Assembly (NCBI GenBank): GCA_035317605.1
Contig: DATHGT010000244.1
Coordinates: forward strand, 1-21,432
Length of the DNA stretch: 21,432 bases
Source of the DNA: DATHGT01 sp035317605
Lineage (GTDB): Bacteria > Methylomirabilota > Methylomirabilia > Rokubacteriales > CSP1-6
Reading direction: 5' to 3'
Positions 1 to 6,719 of the stretch are shown here, piece by piece. A model generated the notes under the pieces. The model made no database searches. It saw only the letters and a list, made by a program, of their open reading frames with translations, and had not been told where the DNA came from. The position numbers and the translations under genes are program-made. Numbering within the stretch: position 1 is the first letter of the stretch; every line of letters starts with the position of its first letter.

Positions 1-1
1 G

Positions 2-1558
2 GCCGTGCCCGGACTCAAGCTCTTCCTGAAAGAGACGGGCGGCATCCTGGAGCCGTCGACCTACAACATGGCGTTCACCATGCACGCCACCATCATGATC
101 TTCTTCGTGATCATGCCGATCCTGGCCGGCGCCTTCGGCAATTTCACGATCCCGCTCATGATCGGCGCCCGCGACATGGCCTTCCCCCTGCTCAACATGC
201 TCTCGTTCTGGGTGACGGCCACGGCCGGCGTGATCATGCTGTCAGGCTTCTTCGTGGAGGGCGGCCACGCCGCCGCCGGCTGGACCTCCTACGCCCCGCT
301 CTCGGCGGTGCCGCAGTACACCGGCGTCAACTGGGGCCAGAACCTCTGGTGCATCGCGCTGTTCGTCATGGGTATCGGCTCCATGATGGGCTCGATCAAC
401 TACATCACCACCATCATCAACATGCGGGCGCCGGGCATGCGCCTGTTCCGGATGCCGCTGGTGATCTGGTCGCTGTTCATCACGGCGATCCTGCTGCTGC
501 TGGCCCTGCCCGTGCTCACCTCGGGCGTGGCCATGCTGCTCTTCGACCGCACGCTGGGTACGAGCTGGTTCCGGCCCTCGGGCGGCGGCGAGCCGCTGCT
601 CTGGCAGCACCTGTTCTGGTACTTCGGGCACCCGGAGGTCTACATCCTGATCCTGCCCGCCATGGGCATCGCCTCCGAGATCCTGCCCGTCTTCTGCCGC
701 AAGCCGATCTTCGGCTATCACGCCATGGCCTTCTCGATGATCGCCATCGCGTTCCTGTCGTGGGTCGTGTACGGCCACCACATGTTCGTGAGCGGCATGA
801 ACCCCGCCCTCGGCATGGCCTTCACGGTGACCACGATGATCATCGCGGTGCCCTCGGCCATCAAGACGTTCAACTGGCTGGGGACGCTGTGGGGCGGGCG
901 CATCCAGTACCAGGTGCCCATGCTCAACGCCCTGGCCTTCGTGGGGATGTTCGTGATCGGCGGGCTCAGCGGCATCTTCATGGCCTCCACGCCGGTCGAC
1001 ATCTACATCCAGGACACGTACTTCATCGTCGCCCACATCCACTACGTGGTGTTCGGCGGCTCGATCTTCGGCGCCTTCGCCGGCATCTACTTCTGGTTCC
1101 CGAAGATGTTCGGTCGCATGATGAACCCCGCCCTCGGGCATCTGCACTTCTGGGGGACCTTCATCTTTTTCAACCTGACCTTCTTCCCCATGCACATCAT
1201 CGGGGTCGGCGGCCAGATGCGCCGGATCTACAACCCCATGCAGTACGAGTTCCTCCAGCACCAGCAGCACTGGAACGTGTTCATGACGTACGCGGCGATC
1301 TGCCTCGGCATCTCGCAGATCTTCTTCGTGATCAACTTCTTCTGGAGCCTGTTCGGCGGCCGGAAGGCCCCGATGAACCCGTGGAACTCCAACACGCTCG
1401 AGTGGACGGCACCCTCGCCGCCGCCGCACCTGAACTGGGGCGCCACCCTGCCCACCGTGTACCGCGGCCCCTACGAGTACAGCTCGCCGGAATCGAAGGA
1501 GGACTTCCTTCCGCAGACGGCGCCCCCCGGACGGGTGCCGGCGGCGGCCCGGCACTGA
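2..1558 (+). CDS. ctaD: Cytochrome c oxidase subunit I, 5'-truncated by window edge
   Basis: Catalytic subunit of an aa3-type haem-copper oxidase in the cytoplasmic membrane, reducing O2 to water and pumping protons. About 517 residues are visible. The first transmembrane helix is missing because the reading frame is open to the window edge; the GTG at 5 is not a credible start. Counting from that codon, the haem a ligand H27 lies in FTMHATI, the CuB/Tyr crosslink motif GHPEVY has H209 and Y213, the CuB pair HH is 258-259, and VAHIHYV gives H344 (haem a3) and H346 (haem a). The Glu of GHPEV and the Lys of PSAIKTF match a type A1 oxidase with D and K proton channels; DMAFP supplies the D-channel Asp. 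About a dozen hydrophobic helices follow one another. Subunit II, normally upstream, lies outside the window. ctaA follows after 37 bp. Confidence 0.97.
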   Translation, partial: AVPGLKLFLKETGGILEPSTYNMAFTMHATIMIFFVIMPILAGAFGNFTIPLMIGARDMAFPLLNMLSFWVTATAGVIMLSGFFVEGGHAAAGWTSYAPLSAVPQYTGVNWGQNLWCIALFVMGIGSMMGSINYITTIINMRAPGMRLFRMPLVIWSLFITAILLLLALPVLTSGVAMLLFDRTLGTSWFRPSGGGEPLLWQHLFWYFGHPEVYILILPAMGIASEILPVFCRKPIFGYHAMAFSMIAIAFLSWVVYGHHMFVSGMNPALGMAFTVTTMIIAVPSAIKTFNWLGTLWGGRIQYQVPMLNALAFVGMFVIGGLSGIFMASTPVDIYIQDTYFIVAHIHYVVFGGSIFGAFAGIYFWFPKMFGRMMNPALGHLHFWGTFIFFNLTFFPMHIIGVGGQMRRIYNPMQYEFLQHQQHWNVFMTYAAICLGISQIFFVINFFWSLFGGRKAPMNPWNSNTLEWTAPSPPPHLNWGATLPTVYRGPYEYSSPESKEDFLPQTAPPGRVPAAARH

Positions 1559-1595
1559 GGGAGGCGCGGGGCAGGATGGCGGAAGTGACGTCGCC

Positions 1596-2489
1596 GTGAT
1601 GAGGAAGCTCGCGCACGGTCTGGCCCTCGTCACCGCGGCGGTCACGTTCGTGCTGATCCTGTTCGGCGGGCTCGTCACGAACACGGGCGCGGCCCTGGCC
1701 GTGCCCGACTGGCCGACGACCTTCGGTCACAACATGTTCCTCTACCCGTGGGCCGAGATGGTCGGCGGCATCTTCTACGAGCACAGTCACCGACTGATCG
1801 GCGCCGTGGTGGGTCTGCTGACCCTCGCCCTCGGCGCCGCGCTCTGGCCGAGCCGACTCCGGTGGCTCGGCGTGGCCGCGATCGTGGCCGTCATCGCCCA
1901 GGGCGTGCTCGGCGGACTGAGAGTGGTGCTGCTCCAGGGCACGCTGGCCATCCTGCACGGCTGTCTCGCCCAGGCCTTCTTCGCTCTGCTCGTGGCGATC
2001 GCCCTGCTGTCGGCGCGGACGCCGTCGCCCTCGCTGCGCGGGCTGCCGCCCTCGACGCGCGCGCTCACCCTCGCGACCGCGATCCTCGTCTACGTTCAGA
2101 TCGTCTTCGGCGCGCTCCTGACCCACACGGGCCGGATCGATCTGCACCTGGCCGGCGCGCTCGGCGTGTTCGCGCTGGCCCCCCTCGTCACCGCACGCTT
2201 GCGCCGCACCCGCGACGCGGTGGCGGCGCCGGCCGCGCTCGCGCTGCTGATCCTGCTCGGCCTGCAGCTCCTGCTCGGCGTCGGGGCCTACGTCGGCCGC
2301 TTCACCGCGCTGACTATTCCGGGCGGCGCCGTCACCGGCCTCGCGATGCCCGTCGGCCATCGCCTGGTCGGGAGCCTGATCCTGGCTGCGGCGGTGGTTC
2401 TGGCGCTCCGCGTGAGCTCCGTGGGCGCGACCGCGCACGCGCGGATCGGAAGGCCCGGCCTCATGGTCGTCTCGCGAGGGACGCGGTGA
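1596..2489 (+). CDS. ctaA: Haem A synthase (COX15/CtaA family)
   Basis: Integral membrane enzyme that oxidises the C8 methyl of haem O to a formyl group, giving haem A for the adjacent oxidase. The 297-aa length and helix-rich composition fit the family. Four His regions are present: FYEHSHRLIG after the first periplasmic loop, LHGCLAQA, IDLHLAGA near the middle, and VGHRLVGS near the C terminus. The signature GGLVTNTGAALAVPDWP follows helix 1. No Cys pair is seen in the first loop, unlike the Bacillus-type enzyme. The start is GTG at 1596 with an adjacent ATG at 1599; either is possible. The C-terminal tail after the last helix is short and basic. Family assignment is firm. Confidence 0.95.
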   Translation: MMRKLAHGLALVTAAVTFVLILFGGLVTNTGAALAVPDWPTTFGHNMFLYPWAEMVGGIFYEHSHRLIGAVVGLLTLALGAALWPSRLRWLGVAAIVAVIAQGVLGGLRVVLLQGTLAILHGCLAQAFFALLVAIALLSARTPSPSLRGLPPSTRALTLATAILVYVQIVFGALLTHTGRIDLHLAGALGVFALAPLVTARLRRTRDAVAAPAALALLILLGLQLLLGVGAYVGRFTALTIPGGAVTGLAMPVGHRLVGSLILAAAVVLALRVSSVGATAHARIGRPGLMVVSRGTR

Positions 2490-2520
2490 TGGTGCGTCCA
2501 ATGGCGATCGAATCGAGGAG

Positions 2521-2541
2521 CGCCACGGCGAAGCCGTGGCG
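2521..2541 (+). other. 9-bp inverted repeat with GAA loop between ctaA and ctaB
   Basis: CGCCACGGC, GAA, GCCGTGGCG form a perfect 9-bp stem with a 3-nt loop, 32 bp after the ctaA stop. No T-tract follows, so it is not a classic intrinsic terminator. It could be an mRNA-stability or processing hairpin in the ctaA-ctaB intergenic stretch. Role inferred only. Confidence 0.6.
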
Positions 2542-2578
2542 AAACGCGTCGGGGGGGTATGGGGGGAGCCGTCAGGGG

Positions 2579-2623
2579 CCCCCCATCCGGAAACCCCCCA
2601 TCCGGAAATCCCCCACCCGGAAA
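2579..2623 (+). repeat. Three tandem 15-bp repeats upstream of ctaB
   Basis: Units at 2579-2593, 2594-2608 and 2609-2623. The first two are identical (CCCCCCATCCGGAAA); the third differs at two positions. They end 5 bp before the ctaB ATG at 2629 and follow a G-rich stretch (GGGGGGG, GGGGGG) at about 2551-2567 that could pair with the C-runs. Because the unit is a multiple of three it also reads as a repeated His-Pro-Glu peptide in the ctaB frame, but that extension has no homology to the enzyme family. The tract occupies the place where a ribosome-binding site would normally sit. Confidence 0.85.
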
Positions 2624-2628
2624 AAATC

Positions 2629-3531
2629 ATGACGCTGCCGACCGAAGTGATCGTGGCCGGCATCGCGCGGGACCGGCGGCAGGTCGCCGTCGACCTGGTG
2701 GCGCTGACCAAGCCGCGCGTGGTCGTGATGATCCTGGTGACCACGCTGGTCGGCTACTACGTGGGGCTCACCGGCGCGCCCGACTACGTGCGGATGCTGC
2801 ACCTCATCATCGGTACCGTGCTGGCCGCCGGGGGCACGCTCGCGCTGAATCAGTACTGGGAGCGCGACGTCGACGCCCGGATGGAGCGAACGCGGACGCG
2901 ACCGCTGCCCGACGGCCGCCTCCAGCCGATCGAGGCCCTGCTGTTCGGCGGGGCCATCACGCTCCTCGGGGTGGTCTACCTGGCGGCCTTCGTGGGCGCG
3001 CTCAGCGCCGCGGTCACCGCCGCCACCGCGGTGCTGTATCTCTTCGCGTACACGCCGCTGAAGATGCGCACCGCGCTGTGCACGATCGTGGGGGCGGTGC
3101 CCGGCGCCTTGCCCCCGGTGACGGGCTGGGTCGCCGCGCGCGACGACCTCGCGCTGGGGGCGTGGGTGCTCTTCGGCATCCTCTTCCTCTGGCAGCTGCC
3201 CCACACGCTGGCCATCGCCCGCCTCTATCGCGACGACTACGCGCGAGCCGGCGTGCGCGTGCTGCCGGTGGTCGACGCAGAGGGCCACACCACCGAGCGC
3301 CAGATCGTGACGGCGGGTCTCGCCCTGCTCGCGGTCAGCCTGCTGCCCACGCTGATCGGCCTGGCCGGCGGCGTCTACTTCGCCGGCGCGCTCGCGCTCG
3401 GCGTCGCCCAGGCGGTGCTGGGCGGGATGCAGGCGCTGGCCCCGTCGGCCACGTCCGCGCGCCGCGTGCTGTACGCGTCGCTGCTCTATCTCCCGGCGCT
3501 GCTCGCGCTGCTGGCCTTCGACAAGGTATGA
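2629..3531 (+). CDS. ctaB: Protohaem IX farnesyltransferase (haem O synthase)
   Basis: UbiA-family membrane prenyltransferase that transfers farnesyl from farnesyl diphosphate to protohaem, making haem O for CtaA. From ATG 2629 it is 300 aa. The first Asp-rich motif region is NQYWERDVDARMERTRTRPL, typical of the family (N-x-x-x-D-x-x-x-D with TRxRP). The second conserved loop includes LPHTLAIARLYRDDYARAG. About eight to nine hydrophobic helices are present. The frame is open back to 2536, but residues from there are His-Pro-Glu repeats encoded by the 15-bp tandem repeats, so ATG 2629, just before TLPTEVIVAGI, is preferred. The stop overlaps the next small gene by ATGA. Confidence 0.95.
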   Translation: MTLPTEVIVAGIARDRRQVAVDLVALTKPRVVVMILVTTLVGYYVGLTGAPDYVRMLHLIIGTVLAAGGTLALNQYWERDVDARMERTRTRPLPDGRLQPIEALLFGGAITLLGVVYLAAFVGALSAAVTAATAVLYLFAYTPLKMRTALCTIVGAVPGALPPVTGWVAARDDLALGAWVLFGILFLWQLPHTLAIARLYRDDYARAGVRVLPVVDAEGHTTERQIVTAGLALLAVSLLPTLIGLAGGVYFAGALALGVAQAVLGGMQALAPSATSARRVLYASLLYLPALLALLAFDKV

Positions 3532-3638
3532 GCCTCGCCGACGGCCTGGGCCATCGCAATCGCCGCCTCGTGCGCATCCTGCTCACGGTCATGGCCGCGC
3601 TGATCGTGGCCTCGCTGCTGGTCGGAGTGCGCTGGTGA
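3528..3638 (+). CDS. 36-aa one-helix membrane protein in the oxidase operon
   Basis: A short gene starting at the ATG that overlaps the ctaB stop (ATGA) and ending in a TGA that overlaps the next GTG start. The peptide has a short polar, basic N terminus (MSLADGLGHRNRRL) and one hydrophobic helix of about 20 residues (ILLTVMAALIVASLLVGV). The positive-inside pattern predicts a cytoplasmic N terminus. Overlaps on both sides favour real, translationally coupled translation. Small one-helix oxidase assembly or accessory proteins occur in other cox operons, so an assembly role is plausible, but no family motif is recognised. Confidence 0.65.
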   Translation: MSLADGLGHRNRRLVRILLTVMAALIVASLLVGVRW

Positions 3639-4312
3639 CCACGCTGCTCGAAGCGCCGCCGCGTCCGCCTCGACCGGCGCGCACGAACGATCGCCTCCCG
3701 CCCCCGCTCCCCCCGACGGGCGGGGGCGACGGCGACGAGCGCGATCCCGCGCCGCGGGAGCCGCTGCTCGACAACGCGGTGCTGGCGACCATGTTCGTCA
3801 TCGCCGGCGAGATCATGCTGTTCGGTGGGCTCGTGTTCTCGTTCCTGATCATCCGGGTGGCGGCGCCGGTGTGGCCGCCGCCGCTGGAGCCGCGCCTGCC
3901 CGTCGGCGTGACCGCGGCCAACACGGTCGTGCTGCTGTGGTCGAGCGTGGCCATGATCGCGGCGCTGCGCGCGCGGGCACGCGGCGACCGCCGGCGGTTC
4001 GTCGGCGGGTTGTCGCTGGCGGCCGGTCTCGGGTGCCTGTTCCTCGCCATCCAGGGTGTCGAGTGGTACCGGCTGATCAGCTTCGGTCTCACGACCGCCT
4101 CGGGGGTCTACGGCGGGACGTTCTACACGCTGATCGGCGCTCACGCCGCCCACGTGATGGCCGCGCTCGCCTGGTTGGCCATCGTCCTCACCCGTGCCGC
4201 GCGGGGACGCTTCACGGGGTCACGGGAGGCGGCGGTGACGGCGTGCGCGATGTACTGGCACTTCGTGGTCGCGCTGTGGCCGATCCTGTACGTGGCGGTG
4301 TACCTCTCGTGA
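3635..4312 (+). CDS. Cytochrome c oxidase subunit III family protein (first copy)
   Basis: Haem-copper oxidase subunit III-like membrane protein of 225 aa. The first ~45 residues are a Pro/Arg-rich cytosolic extension. Five hydrophobic segments follow: about 50-72 (MFVIAGEIMLFGGLVFSFLI), 92-112, 125-145, about 160-185 with AHAAHVMAALAW, and a C-terminal segment. AIQGVEWYRLI, GTFYTLIGAHAAHV and CAMYWHFVVALWPILYV are the subunit III hallmark regions. The GTG start overlaps the upstream small gene and the stop overlaps the next gene's GTG. A second, distinct subunit III lies 290 bp downstream; which is the structural subunit is unclear, though the second has the more canonical N terminus. Confidence 0.9.
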   Translation: MTTLLEAPPRPPRPARTNDRLPPPLPPTGGGDGDERDPAPREPLLDNAVLATMFVIAGEIMLFGGLVFSFLIIRVAAPVWPPPLEPRLPVGVTAANTVVLLWSSVAMIAALRARARGDRRRFVGGLSLAAGLGCLFLAIQGVEWYRLISFGLTTASGVYGGTFYTLIGAHAAHVMAALAWLAIVLTRAARGRFTGSREAAVTACAMYWHFVVALWPILYVAVYLS

Positions 4313-4605
4313 TCGCGCGCCTCGTGTTCGTCGTCCTGCTGCTGGCTCCGCGCGCCGCCTCGGCGTGCGCGTTCTGCGCGGCCTCGGCCTACGGGGACCG
4401 GACGTTCAACTGGGCGTTCCTCGGACTCATCCTGATGCCGTTCGTGGTCGGTGTCGGCATCGCCGGCGTCTTCGCCGCTCGCTACTACGCGCCGTCCCCG
4501 CGCTGGTCGGCGCGGCTCGCGCGCTTCCCGCGCCGGGCGCGCTCATCCCGCAGCGCCGGCGACGGCGCTGCCCAGGTCGCACCCCACGAGGAGACCTCTC
4601 TATGA
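4309..4605 (+). CDS. 98-aa small exported or membrane-anchored protein between two subunit III genes
   Basis: The GTG start overlaps the preceding stop (GTGA), and the stop overlaps the ATG of the next gene. The N terminus resembles a signal peptide (IARLVFVVLLLAPRAASA), followed by a conspicuous CAFCAA motif, a second hydrophobic helix around residues 38-62 (WAFLGLILMPFVVGVGIAGV) and a basic, disordered-looking tail. The two Cys sit just after the predicted cleavage site and could bind metal or form a disulfide at the outer membrane face. Overlap on both sides supports a coupled gene. No function is recognised; an oxidase assembly role is inference from context only. Confidence 0.7.
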   Translation: MIARLVFVVLLLAPRAASACAFCAASAYGDRTFNWAFLGLILMPFVVGVGIAGVFAARYYAPSPRWSARLARFPRRARSSRSAGDGAAQVAPHEETSL

Positions 4606-5216
4606 CTGCTGCCACGGTCCACTCGGCGGTCGAACCCGCCGAGGCCCCCCTCACTCCCGAGAGCTGGGGCAAGCTCGGGATGTGGGTGTTCCTGGTCGGA
4701 GACGCCGTCGGCTTCGGCGTCCTGCTCGCCGGCTACGGCGCCATGCGCGCCACCAGCGGCGACTGGCCGAACCCCTACGCGGTCCTCGGCATCAACCTCA
4801 CCGCGCTCATGACGTTCCTGCTCATCTGCTCGAGCGTCACGATGGTAAAGGGACTCGAGTGGCTGGGCAAGGGCGACCGCACGCGCGCCGTGCAGTATCT
4901 CTTCTTCACCGCGCTCGGCGGGGCCATCTTCGTGAGCCTGCAGGCCTACGAGTGGTCGCACCTGATCCACCGCGGCCTGCACATCAACCAGAACCCGTGG
5001 GGAGCCGCGCTGTTCGGCACCTCGTTCTTCCTGGTCACCGGCTTTCACGGCCTGCACGTGACCGGCGGCGTCATCTACCTCGTGTCGATGATCCGCTACG
5101 TGGCCAACCGGCCCGACCCGGCGGCCAGCTACAACGCGGTCGAGATCACCGGCCTCTACTGGCACTTCGTCGATCTCGTGTGGATCATGGTCTTCACCTT
5201 CCTGTACCTCTTCTAA
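4602..5216 (+). CDS. ctaE: Cytochrome c oxidase subunit III (second copy)
   Basis: 204-aa integral membrane subunit of the haem-copper oxidase. ATG 4602 is preceded by GAGGAG at 4588-4593 at good spacing. Five helices are apparent. Diagnostic stretches are KLGMWVFLVGDAVGFGVLLA at the first helix, SLQAYEWSHLI, GTSFFLVTGFHGLHVTGG, and GLYWHFVDLVWIMVFTFLYL at the C terminus. These match CyoC/CtaE proteins, and the 204-aa length is typical of the short bacterial form. The 4-bp overlap with the upstream 98-aa gene suggests coupled translation. The gene for subunit IV follows after 13 bp. Confidence 0.95.
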   Translation: MTAATVHSAVEPAEAPLTPESWGKLGMWVFLVGDAVGFGVLLAGYGAMRATSGDWPNPYAVLGINLTALMTFLLICSSVTMVKGLEWLGKGDRTRAVQYLFFTALGGAIFVSLQAYEWSHLIHRGLHINQNPWGAALFGTSFFLVTGFHGLHVTGGVIYLVSMIRYVANRPDPAASYNAVEITGLYWHFVDLVWIMVFTFLYLF

Positions 5217-5229
5217 CGAGGACTTGATC

Positions 5230-5562
5230 ATGGCGGCTTCCGAGCACAAGGGCCCGAGCTACATGGCGATCTTCTGGTATCTGGCCGTCCTCACCATCCT
5301 CGAGCTGATCGTGGTCTTCCTGCCCTTCGGCAAGATGACCAACAACGTGCTCCTGGGGGCGCTCGCGGTGACGAAGGCCGTGCTCGTCGCCATGTACTTC
5401 ATGCATCTCCGCTTCGAGGCGAAGACACTCGGATGGATCGCGGTCACCCCGCTGGCCATCGCCACCCTGCTGGTCTTCGTGCTGCTGCCCGACGGCTTCG
5501 CGGTGCTCAAGAAGACCGACACCGCCGCCAAGCCCGCGGTCGCGGCGCCGGCCAAGCACTGA
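5230..5562 (+). CDS. Cytochrome c oxidase subunit IV (prokaryotic COX4/CyoD-like)
   Basis: 110-aa small subunit with three hydrophobic segments: FWYLAVLTILELIVVFLPF, VLLGALAVTKAVLVAMYFMH and a third around WIAVTPLAIATLLVFVLL. The motif AVTKAVLVAMYFMHLRFE is typical of prokaryotic subunit IV. ATG 5230 is preferred over the in-frame TTG at 5224 because GAGG at 5217-5220 sits about 9 nt upstream of the ATG but only 3 nt upstream of the TTG. The C terminus is an Ala/Pro/Lys-rich tail. It probably stabilises or helps assemble the oxidase. Confidence 0.92.
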   Translation: MAASEHKGPSYMAIFWYLAVLTILELIVVFLPFGKMTNNVLLGALAVTKAVLVAMYFMHLRFEAKTLGWIAVTPLAIATLLVFVLLPDGFAVLKKTDTAAKPAVAAPAKH

Positions 5563-5576
5563 TCGCGTGAGATCGC

Positions 5577-5945
5577 GTGCCCCTCGAGCCCGCCGCCGGT
5601 CGGGCCGCCCGAATCGCGCGCCGCGCGCTGGCGCTCCGGTGTCCGCGCTGTGGGGGCACCAAGCTCTTCTCGGGGTGGTTCACGATGCGCGCCTCGTGCG
5701 CGCTGTGCGGGCTCTACTTCGAGCGGGCGCAGGGCTACTGGGTGGGCGCGATCTACGTCAACTACGCGGTGACCGTGACCATCGCGATCGCCGGGTACTT
5801 CCTCCTGTGGACGCGCGCGGGGCTCTCGACGCCGGCGCAGTTCGCCATCTGGATCCCGTTCCTGCTGCTGTTCCCCCTGTGGTTCTTCCGCTACAGCCGC
5901 AGCCTCTGGCTCGCGCTGGAGTTCTATTTCAACCCCGAGCCGTAG
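5577..5945 (+). CDS. DUF983 family membrane protein with zinc-ribbon-like Cys pairs
   Basis: 122-aa protein starting at GTG 5577, 14 bp after subunit IV. The N terminus carries CPRCGG at about residues 22-27 and CALCGLYF about 19 residues later, a four-Cys zinc-ribbon-like arrangement, followed by two hydrophobic helices (about 53-75 and 85-105). FERAQGYWVGAIYVNY between Cys pair 2 and helix 1 is characteristic of DUF983. Members often lie in cytochrome oxidase operons and are suspected of helping assembly, but the biochemical role is unknown. The next gene starts near or inside its 3' end. Confidence 0.88.
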   Translation: MPLEPAAGRAARIARRALALRCPRCGGTKLFSGWFTMRASCALCGLYFERAQGYWVGAIYVNYAVTVTIAIAGYFLLWTRAGLSTPAQFAIWIPFLLLFPLWFFRYSRSLWLALEFYFNPEP

Positions 5946-6700
5946 CGCGTGGCCTGGCCGCCGCCACCCTGCTCGTCGCGGCGCTGAGCCCGGGCGCGGT
6001 GGGGGCGGCGTACGAGGAAGTGGCGGTGGCGGACGGGGGAGTGGTCAGCGGCGTGGTGCGGTTCGTGGGGACGGCGCCGAAGCTGGAGCCGATCGCGGTC
6101 AACAAGAACCGGGACGTGTGCGGGGACAAGAAGCCGTCGGAGGCGCTGGTCATCGGGCCCGGCGGCGGCGTGAAGGGCAGCGTGATCCTCATCGAGGGCG
6201 TGACGCGGGGCAAGAAGGCCAGGGGCGACGTGGTCATCGACAACCACAACTGCGTGTTCGTGTCCCACGTGTCCGCGGCCATGGCCGGCGACCGGGTGCG
6301 CGTGCGCAACTCCGACGCCGTGCTGCACAACACCCATGGGTTCCTCGGGAAGCCCACCGTGTTCAACCTGGCCCTGCCCAACCGGGGCCAGATGATCGAC
6401 ATCACCAAGCGGCTGGCCAAGCCGGGCGCCGTCCACGTGCTGTGCGACGCCCATCCCCACATGTTCGGCTGGTTAGTCGTCCACGACAGTCCGTACGTGG
6501 CCGTCACCGACGAGCACGGCGCCTTTCGGATCGACGGCGTGCCGCCGGGCACCTGGAAGGTCACGATGTGGCACGAGGGCTTTCGCGCCAAGGGCGTGGA
6601 CAAGGACGGCCGCCCGGCCTACGACGAGCCCCGCGCGGTGACGAAAGAGATCACCCTCGCGCCCAAGGGCGCCGCGTCAGTCGAGTTCGAGCTGAAATAA
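5879..6700 (+). CDS. Secreted cupredoxin-like protein with carboxypeptidase-regulatory-like domain
   Basis: After a hydrophobic signal-like segment (GLAAATLLVAALSPGAVGA, from about 5951) comes a beta-rich domain beginning VVSGVVRFVG. Candidate copper ligands are the His of VLHNTHGF and the Cys, His and Met of LCDAHPHM, the His/Cys/His/Met set of type I copper proteins. The last third (YVAVTDEHGAFRIDGVPPG to WHEGF) matches carboxypeptidase-regulatory-like beta sandwiches. Similar proteins are annotated as plastocyanin-like or methylamine-utilisation-like. The start is uncertain: GTG 5879 overlaps DUF983 by 67 bp, a CTG at 5954 would start inside the signal segment, and GTG 5999 would remove it. 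Placement in the oxidase operon suggests a periplasmic electron-transfer or copper role, which is inferred. Confidence 0.8.
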   Translation: MVLPLQPQPLARAGVLFQPRAVARGLAAATLLVAALSPGAVGAAYEEVAVADGGVVSGVVRFVGTAPKLEPIAVNKNRDVCGDKKPSEALVIGPGGGVKGSVILIEGVTRGKKARGDVVIDNHNCVFVSHVSAAMAGDRVRVRNSDAVLHNTHGFLGKPTVFNLALPNRGQMIDITKRLAKPGAVHVLCDAHPHMFGWLVVHDSPYVAVTDEHGAFRIDGVPPGTWKVTMWHEGFRAKGVDKDGRPAYDEPRAVTKEITLAPKGAASVEFELK

Positions 6701-6719
6701 CCCGCAAGGAGAATCGGGC

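Noticed and set aside
242..1684. 480-codon open frame on the minus strand opposite ctaD
   Set aside because: Low-complexity, His/Asp/Arg-rich translation with no domain; it is the antisense shadow of a GC-rich coding sequence. Similar long antisense frames opposite ctaB and the stress-domain gene were dismissed for the same reason.
2536..2628. N-terminal extension of ctaB
   Set aside because: Encodes repeated His-Pro-Glu units from the tandem repeats and no UbiA-family sequence; the ATG at 2629 gives the normal length.
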